This document shows positions 56,275 to 64,000 of a stretch of DNA of 64,000 bases, in pieces; position 1 is the first letter of the stretch; each line of letters opens with the position of its first letter. The DNA lies in contig OZ316891.1 in assembly GCA_973895155.1 (NCBI GenBank), positions 3,286,001 to 3,350,000 of the forward strand. Reading direction: 5' to 3'. The notes under the pieces were generated by a model. It saw nothing but the letters and a program-made list of their open reading frames with translations, was not told the origin of the DNA and ran no database searches. Position numbers and translations under genes: made by a program. This DNA comes from Marsupella aquatica. Taxonomy: Eukaryota > Marchantiophyta.

Positions 56275-58702
56275 TCAAGGGGTGTAGAGAGGGCTGGGAC
56301 ATGTTGAGTGATTGCTGTGTGGTCTCTTCAGAGGCATGTATGTTGGCTCATAAAGGCCATCCCTTGTAGGAGTTGCATAAGCACTCAGAGGACTTGAATA
56401 GGGCCGATTGGCCCTATTTGGCGTGCATGGAGTTCCATCGTAGTAAATGGGGCCTGATGTTGATCGCTTTGGCATGGGATTCATGGAGTTTCTTTTCATT
56501 GTAATCGGTGCCGTCGATGGGGCCACTGTTGCCCTCGTCATTGATGACTTAAACAAATGATGGATGGGTGTTGTGCAGCTACTGTGAATCATACCATCAC
56601 CAGTCGGATTGAACTCGAATTGATTGTTCTGTTTCGAACGCTTCCAAAACATCAGCTTCTTCCAGGACTTTGACGCCTTGTGCTGGTGGGTTTCATGTGT
56701 CCCAGCTCGATGCCGTGAAAACACTTCTTCCGAATCTTCGAAGGAAATGATGCTGTGGTGACGGATATCGGGTGACCGAGCAAGCCAAGATTGGACTGAC
56801 TCGTATCTTTCAGGCGAATTGTGCATCGGCTTTATTTGACTGGCCTCAGCAGCATGCGATCGTGCATCTGCAAGGACCTACAAGGCCAAGTTATATGTCC
56901 TCAACAGTCAATTTATAAACATTGATTATTTTACGTATGTCTCGCTGATTTTACGATTATTTTAATAACAAATGTTTAACTTGTTTTTATAATGTCCAAA
57001 TGATTTACGACGAAAAGCTTTACAATAAGATCAAGCACTACAACGTGATGAAAGGCAATGGTCAAACCTGTAAATAGTCGTTTTCTGCGTCAGAGTCTTC
57101 AAAATAAACGCTGTTGTCATAATCAGCAACCTTCGGTGATAAAGTTGCAGGTGGTCTGTTGAACTCCCGAAATGAAACAATCGTGTTTGGCCTGATCATT
57201 TGCGTGCAGCCAAAATAATGTCATTGGAATAGCGGTGTGAACCATATTCAGATGAATGATAGAGACCAACATTCGACTTCGACTTCGACATTTGAATTAA
57301 AAAAGCAAGACACGAATCGTACAGATTAGAGCATCGTTTCACAACTGGTTCATAACGAGTCATCAAAATTGATCAAAATCGATGATCCATAAAAGGGACA
57401 ATCATCAAGAAAATAATCTCTCACGTGTGGACTGTGTAAGGGTGAAAGTCTTGAACTGAGATAGTCGTGTTCGGCCTGATGATTTGCACGCAAACAAAAT
57501 TAGAGCTCATCAGCATGCATCAGGTATGGAACAGAGAACAAACAGAAACTGAATTTGACATTTGACTCAAACGGAAGACCTGAAATGAGAAGATCCTGGA
57601 GAAGGACCGCCGTCCATGACTGGATTCATGACAATTACAAACACATGACCAATAGGAGTTTCGATCACATAAAAATAACTTTCGTCTTACTTGTAGTCTG
57701 CACGAGAGAGAAAGTCTGCCAAGGGTGCACGCCTCTCTCTTTCCTTCTCGTTGTTTCGTCCAGTCCCTTCTTGTGTAAACTCCCGAAGTGGAAGAATCGT
57801 GTTTGGCCTGATGCTTTTCCTGCAGCCACACGTATAGCCTCATTAGCAGGCCTCGTTGGGAACAATATTCAGGTGTAGAACTCAGAGCAAACAAAGATTG
57901 AAGACATTAACATCAGACCGCACAACACAACGATGCAGGAAAAGTGACAGTGCATGATTGGATTGACGTGAACAAACATCACTACACTGCCAAATCGTTA
58001 ATTGATATTCTGCCACCATTCTGAAGACATTGAACGCAATTGTGTCTAAATCCGTATAAAGCGTGGCTAACGAGATGACACCACTAACCAGAATCGTGAC
58101 GCTGGAATCAATCATCTAAACCCTGCGATATTTTGCTAGCACTACATATTCATGGCATCATACACGTCTTTGGCGAAATATCGTCACAGGTCGTTCATTA
58201 CAAGTCATTAACCCATGGGAGTCAAGGCAACTCGGACTCTCACTTGTAGTCTGCACGCGGGTGAAAGTCTGACGAGGGTGAAGGTGTCTCTCCCTGCTTC
58301 TTGTTCTTCCTTCTGGTAACTGCATAAGACGAGAAAATCAAACCATGCTGTCAACCGTGCACGAAGGAAACGACATTTCAGGTACACACCAAGTATAAAT
58401 TACTGGATTAGATTCACGTGTTGGAACATTAGAATTAAGCATCAAGTGGGTATGTTAAGATACTGACCAAGACCCCAAAGGTATGAGCCAAGCAGCAGGG
58501 TGGTAGCCAACGCAGCTACTCCAATGATCAGCGGTAGAATCCTGAAGACATGTTGATGCCATCCCCTGTAGTTGCTTCCTACTCCAAACCTGAGTTTCGT
58601 GCCTAGGTTTTGGAGTACCATGCCTAATTGCCGTATATCCAAGCTTTGGGGAGTATTGTATATGAAAGTCTCATCAAATCCGCTTGAAACATCTATGTTC
58701 AA
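56275..58702 (-). CDS. one-helix membrane protein with duplicated exons, family unknown
   Basis: I did not recognise this gene. Six minus-strand exons join in phase: up to about 58702-58468, 58319-58244, 57807-57691, 57475-57425, 57191-57068 and 56877-56275. The first contains MVLQNLGTKLRFGVGSNYRG and a transmembrane helix (LPLIIGVAALATTLLLGSYL). Exon 2 supplies a basic juxtamembrane stretch (TRRKNKKQGE). Exons 3, 4 and 5 all begin at GCC.AACACGA and encode PNTI or PNTT; they look like serial duplicates. Exon 5 continues with an acidic segment (YFEDSDAENDYLQ). Exon 6 (200 residues) holds SKSWKKLMFWKRSKQ and a Ser/Pro/Thr-rich tail with RSTSGPIYYDG, which recalls plant proteins with W-rich basic patches and SGP motifs. 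The 5' end is unresolved: the first ATG in the open frame is at 58621, but the frame is open upstream to about 58733. I infer a membrane-anchored regulatory protein with a disordered cytosolic tail. Confidence 0.6.
57425..57807 (-). repeat. two duplicated, phase-symmetric cassette exons
   Basis: 57807-57691 (117 nt) and 57475-57425 (51 nt) each start like exon 5 of this gene (after an ATCAG acceptor) and end like exon 2 (ACTTTC.C.C.. and GACTACAA before the donor). Both start at phase 2 and end at phase 2, have no stops, and are flanked by GT-AG sites (GTAAGA and GTGAGA donors). They could be skipped or included without changing the frame. Confidence 0.7.
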
Positions 58703-60068
58703 AGGATCTGAGGTGAAGCCCCTTGGATCTTACAAATCCTGAACTTGCTGACTGTCTAAACCGTCCCAACCATCTAACTGAACATAGCATGCCTGCACAA
58801 ATTCCGAATTTTATTCAGAATGCACTTCAAGTCCCTGAGAGGTGGGATGAAATGAAAAATATTAAGTCGAGGTGAAAGACAATGCAAACCTTCATGCAGG
58901 GAGGGCCGCTCCAATTTTCTCAAACCACTTCGAGCAAGAAATATTTGTACATGCACTCAAAATGGTGTTGATCGGAGGAGATGAGATCGGAGCTGCAACC
59001 AGGCACACATCTTAGTATAGTTGTAAGGGGTCATCTGAACATACTTCCTAACTAGCAGGTTGGAGAATTTGGTTTTATGGGTAACATTCACACGGGTACG
59101 AAAATCAAATAACGGGGCTCGTTCAATAACCGATGCTCCTAACCGAAGAAAGCCTTCTATTTTGTTATTATTCATTGGGCTTCCCCTGAGCCCCTATGGC
59201 GCTTGTTTTCTCTCGAGGATACCTGATTCAGGTACAGGAATCTCCATCATAATTCTCGAACGGTTCCTGGTTTAAACTATACGTCAAGACTTAAAATCGA
59301 ACGGGCTCGAAAGGCTGACATTAGGATTTTATCGAATGAACTGAAATTGTAGTTTTGGTACATATCGTGCGCTCCGACCAACTGCAACGTAATCCGTCAG
59401 TGCAGGCCCGGTGGGTTTTTAATTGAGTCAGCACAGGTGCCGCCCAGTCCGAGAGGGTGTAATCCTTTCACAGCTCGGGATGGAAACCTTCTTTCTCTCA
59501 ATTTTAGATGATGGAGAAGCGGAGAGCAAACGAGAACAGAGGAGAGCGGGATGCTAGCTGATCGACCAGAATTGATCGCACAGATGGTTGCGATCCTTAT
59601 GTGCGGACATTTGAGAAGGAATGGAGAAGCTTCTGCAGAAGTGCCGTACCAGCCTACCTCGTCGTGACCGTTCAGTCAGCCCTGTGAAATTCAAGCTTTG
59701 TGTAATCAGCAAAGGTTCATTAGAATCAACGCCAGTGCAAATTGAGTAAATTTTCGCAAAGATTACGACGAGGGAGACGTGAGACTCTTGGTACGATGGG
59801 CTGTCAGCTGACAAATCACACTGTGATTAAACTACATCACGCTGATGGACACTTGTCGAGTTCTTGCCGTGATGAAGCTCGTTGTGAGAAACACAACTAC
59901 ATGAGGCAGACAACCAAATGAGGAGACGCCTAACTCCCTTACTAGCAGATAAAGAGCTGTTTGCACTTATCAACACTGGACGATAAAGTCAGGCCACGCC
60001 ACGAAGTACATACATCAAACGGCAAATTTGTTTCGGCATGATTGAATTTCGATAGCAGGCAAATTGTT

Positions 60069-60097
60069 ATGATGATGATGATGATGATGATGATGAT
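60069..60097 (+). repeat. (ATG)n microsatellite
   Basis: About nine to ten uninterrupted copies of the trinucleotide ATG, ending ATAAC. Confidence 0.95.
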
Positions 60098-60784
60098 AAC
60101 GATTCGATTGGCGGCTCAATGAATGACTGTGAGTTACGGAAGGACTGTGAGATTCGAAGAACTTTTTCCTAATTGAGTGTCGTACAGAGAATTAAAGGGC
60201 ATTGAATCGATTTCTGACGCGGTCGGTTTGAGTGACAAAGAGGACCAGTGGGATGGGAACAATTGGATTGATTCATCAAAAACGATGACCAGGTCCGTGA
60301 TTGAGGTGCCCTGACAGCAAGCAAGCTTTCGATCTCCGTCATAAGAATCCATCTGAGGAGCACTCCGCTACAGTGCTAGCACTTTCCTCGAGGAAAGAGC
60401 TGGACATCATAGTGGCGCAGGAAGCATTCTAAGAATGAGATTAAAAATGACAACTAGAAGTAGATTATGGTGCTGACGGGAGTCCTGACCTTTTCATAAT
60501 TATAAAGCATGAGAAGTCCCACCACCATCTTCGAGGAAAGAGTTCGAAAGTGGTCATAGCACAGGAGATACTCGAAGATCGCCCAAATCAGCAAGTCAAT
60601 TGGAAGGATGTGGGTTCCACTAATTAACATGCCTCACCTCGAGATGAAGTTGCTTTCCTTTCCAGGACTTTCCTTTCCAAGAGAAAGCAGTTCTTGGAAA
60701 GGAAATCTCGACGTGGCGAACAGCTACGAGATTCTGCAATTTAATAAAGTTCTCGGGTTTGGAAAACCGTACTGCAACCTCACG

Positions 60785-61240
60785 TCCAGGAGGGAGATTT
60801 TTAAAACAGGCTGTGTGAAATTTCACACCAACACATTCATGTCGTTTAAAGAACGATTACACATGGATGCAAGCACCGCACTCATGCTGCAGCTATGGCC
60901 ACGCGAACAAAAACGGTTGACACTGCACTACCACTCACATCGAAGAGGGAATTATAATAAATACGTACTGACGTTGCACAACTACAACTCAGGTCAAGGA
61001 GGGAGATTCTACACGTGAAGTGAAATTTCACACAAACAAAATCATGTCGTCGTAAGAAGATACACGATGAATGCAAAGGCCACACTCGTGTTGCAGTTAT
61101 CGCCACGCGAACACAACTGTTCTTTAGGTGAATGTTTGAAAGCAATTACCAGGTACATGGTGGGAAGCGTTGACAATGCACTGTCTACCACACACATCGA
61201 AGAGGGAGATATTTTTCTGTCCGCTCCTGTGAAATCGCAA
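60785..61240 (+). repeat. tandem duplication, about 205-bp period, two units plus a partial third
   Basis: Shared landmarks in order are AGGAGGGAGATT, GTGAAATTTCACAC.AACA, TCATGTCGT, ATGCAA.C.CC.CACTC.TG, GC.ATGGCCACGCGAACA-like and CACATCGAAGAGGGA. The third unit is only partial. Non-coding. Confidence 0.8.
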
Positions 61241-63479
61241 ATATCCAGCCCTCTTGGAGACTGCACCAAGTGGATGCCAGCGTCACTCTTGTGCTCTCAC
61301 TACGACACAGTACAGTGTTCTCTCGGCTTCAAGCCAATGAATGTTTGACTGCTCATTCACGCGATTGAAGTGCTCCTCGAATATACGTTACCGTACTAAG
61401 CGCCCGTCGCCGAAGTCAGCCCACACGGCATGAGGCTCAAGGGACAGGGGTGGGCATAGCCAGTCCTGGGTCCGGACAAAGCAGCAAAAAGAAAATGAAA
61501 CTAAGGCGACCATAAATTCATCGAGCTCTCACCAATCTAGGGAACCCACTTCTTCAATCCACGGGAAAAAGGTTGACAGCAATTGGCAGATATTCATAAG
61601 AAAACGAATGAAGACCAGAACTTCTGCCTCACCACGTGAACACGGGCATTTCATTCACGCTCATGTGAATAACCTGACACCTGTTTACAGACATTAAAGA
61701 AAGACGACGAGAAACTTATTCTACATCTAGCTGATGGAAATGTTTGGTTTCTAGTCGAGCCACTGGTACTCCACAACTCAAGTGAGTACACAACACCAAG
61801 GCGCCCCGTATCATATAAATCTACTACCAAATCAACTGTGTTTGAGCCCGGCCATCACCGACTACCACAGACTGAATGTCCTCATACAGAGGAAGCTAAC
61901 GAAGTCTTACCGTTGATTAACAACTGCCAAGTGAAGTCAGTTTTCTGCTCAGATTCATTGAACATTTAGTATAGACAGGTCAATGTAGAAAGAAAACCCA
62001 CAGAAATCCCAGTTCCCGATAGACTACGTACCTCTTTGATTTGCTTGTGTTGGAAATCCAGTCCTGGCGAGAATTCAGCTGGACAAGAGTCAGATTCGGG
62101 AGGCGGACGAGTCATATCTCAAGCTTCCCATGAAGTTTCTGTGGCTTGGACGGATCAAACCGAGTACCCGGCTGCTTCAAACCCGCTACAGTAATTCAAT
62201 TCACTGATCTTGACGCTTGAAAGCTCTACAGCTTTTCAAAACCCCAGCATGAACTGTTCTTACGCAGATCCTCTATCGTTCAATTCGTGCAGCTGAAGCT
62301 GGTAATCACTCTCCCAACCAAACTGAGGCCGAATACTTTCTACTCCTACATTACGCCTACCCTCCCTATGCGCGCGGCAGGACACAAGAGAATTCAAGCC
62401 TCTCCGAGAAGCCTTCAATACGCTGAATTAGTTCATTCTGAACTTCCAATTTTCCCCGTCTTTTCTTCCCTTCTCCAAATCCGATCCGTTCCTTCCCTGG
62501 AGAGTGTGGCCGAGACCAAAACTTCGCTTTAGAACGAGAAAAGTGTTTCTCAGCTCGGAGTAATCACAACATAGCTGTCCCCAAAATAACGGTTTGAACT
62601 CTGAAGTAATAGTAGCTTCAGCCCTGCTTTCTCTGTCAAAGGATGAGTTGATGATGGGTTGATGATTGATCGGATCCGAATCGATTCCAACGGGGCAATA
62701 AATGGGAGCTCATCTGCGTCAACAACACCAGCCTTTTGCAGTTTGCTCCATAAACTCCAGTGTCCAGCTCCAGCGCCAGCGCCAGCTCCACGAGAAGCTA
62801 CTCGACTGTCAGAATTAGTCTTGAGCTCGTGAGATTTGTCACTGCCTTCTCATCACACATCAGTCAACTAACAACAGCCAAGAAGCAATCATGATCTCCG
62901 GAGTACAGTGCACTAATGGACTATGACAAGTGATAACAGTCTTACAGTCCTGTCCTCCAGTTTGTCCGTGCACGAGGGCCCCCTCCCAGCTATCTCGAGT
63001 GATGATTGTCACGCAACACCATTTACCATTTTTGGTTGTATCAGAAAGGAATTTGAGATGTGAAAGATGTGAAGCAGGGGTGTGGGAGTTGTCCTCCAGG
63101 AGACAAGGATGACAGTATGAAGCAGCTAGAGCCTAGATGGCTACGGTAGCCAGATGCAATGCACATTTTTCTACTGCTATGCTCCACCCATTCCAGCTAC
63201 TTCCCAGAGCCCCCTCATTCCTCTCCCCCTATGCTATGGCGGTGGTGTTGTAGGAATGTAGGTATTGTTCTTTTCTCGTCTGAGCCTTTGAGTAAAGTTG
63301 TTGGGTTAAAGAGGCTTGCCCCCGTATTGGAGACACCCATGTCCCACTAAGATATGGACCGCTAGTTCATCGGTATGTCGGGCTCCTTTGAGTAAATTGG
63401 TCGTTTTCCCCACTTCGCTTCCCCTATGATTGGGGTGGCTCTTCTCAGTAATTTGGTCTTTTCCCCATTTCTTCCGCTA

Positions 63480-63665
63480 TGGGGTCTCTTTCGAGGTTTA
63501 TGGGGGTTTGCTTTATAAATGCCGTTGTACTTTGTTTGCCTCTTATTAATAAATGGGCCTTTTCCCCCTCTTTTCCCTTTGGGCTCTCTTTCTAGGTTTT
63601 TGGGGTTTGCTTTTACCGTATTGTATTTGTTTTGGGCTCTCTTTCTAGGTTCTGGGGATAGCTTT
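63480..63665 (+). repeat. short T/G-rich tandem repeat, three units
   Basis: GGGGTCTCTTTCGAGGTTTA, GGGCTCTCTTTCTAGGTTTT and GGGCTCTCTTTCTAGGTTCT recur at about 63482, 63589 and 63634, each followed by a GGGG run and TTGCTTTTA or AGCTTTTA. Non-coding. Confidence 0.8.
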
Positions 63666-64000
63666 TACTCGATTGCACAAAATGCCCGGATGGATCTACT
63701 CAACCCACGTGGACTGCAGAAAAACCTTTTCGGTACTCAAATTAGCACTTTTTTTCTTGGTAAAAATTCTATACTTTTTTGGCCAACAGTAACCTAGTCC
63801 ATCCGGGGGTTATGAGAATGATGAAGGCCACGTTAGCTACTGTAGCACACCTCTGGTTATCCAAATTCCAGGTATAACTTTCATTTCAAAATAGAGCAAA
63901 AGTACACTCGAGGAGTAAGTTAACTCAGGCCTAGGGGGTTACATCCCATGAAGCCCCTTGGTGGGTTAAATCACATAAAGCCATGGGTTACCCAATGGGG

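Larger units (their letters stand above)
58703..64000. other. intergenic, tandem repeats, no gene seen
   Basis: No exon chain or domain could be supported on either strand. The segment contains an (ATG)n microsatellite, a tandem repeat at 60785-61240, T/G-rich repeats at 63480-63660 and a stretch near 59090-59280 whose style resembles organelle DNA. Short open frames such as 60608-61018 and 63519-63797 run through repeats. Confidence 0.4.

Overview
The window reads as nuclear DNA of a land plant, most likely a bryophyte and probably a moss. The evidence is a set of plant genes (a DET1 photomorphogenesis gene, the chloroplast import channel TOC75, a CYP704-type P450, the plant SPC24/MUN kinetochore subunit and a small chloroplast protein), short GT-AG introns (about 50-1300 bp), moderate GC, and an intact fungal-type MFS transporter of a kind repeatedly seen in bryophytes. 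The species cannot be named from the sequence alone. No rRNA, convincing tRNA, CRISPR array or bacterial-type operon was seen.

Layout. 612-3162 (+): four-exon Dal5-like MFS transporter. 4911-5189: MITE-like element with TA target duplication. 6965-13275 (+): eleven-exon DET1 homologue, broken in exon 2 by a fold-back microinversion with two stops and by a 1-nt frameshift. 15976-18111 (+): three-exon chloroplast-targeted small protein. 20281-24593 (-): six-exon membrane-anchored protein with a minisatellite and a C-terminal domain I do not recognise. 26305-27027 (-): one-exon gene carrying the same domain. 29917-32397 (-): intronless TOC75, whose start region is duplicated in tandem upstream and forms a short uORF. 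32.5-43 kb: gene-poor and repeat-rich. 42992-46327 (+): intact six-exon CYP704-like P450. 47.4-47.8 kb (-): decayed LRR relic. 52656-55037 (+): SPC24/MUN homologue whose first intron is an array of decayed copies of the exon 2 acceptor. 56275-58702 (-): gene for a small one-helix membrane protein with tandemly duplicated phase-compatible exons. 58.7-64 kb: no gene called, tandem repeats.

The genes do not form a pathway; this is ordinary eukaryotic gene order. What stands out is how often short tandem duplications (about 50-200 bp) have copied functional parts: a splice acceptor plus exon start (SPC24), whole exons (56-58.7 kb gene), a start codon with its leader (TOC75) and coding minisatellites (20-24.6 kb gene). 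The most novel protein-level signal is the unnamed C-terminal domain shared by the two minus-strand genes at 20-27 kb.

Exon models were assembled by hand from splice sites, reading phase and remembered family similarity; no database search or transcript was available.
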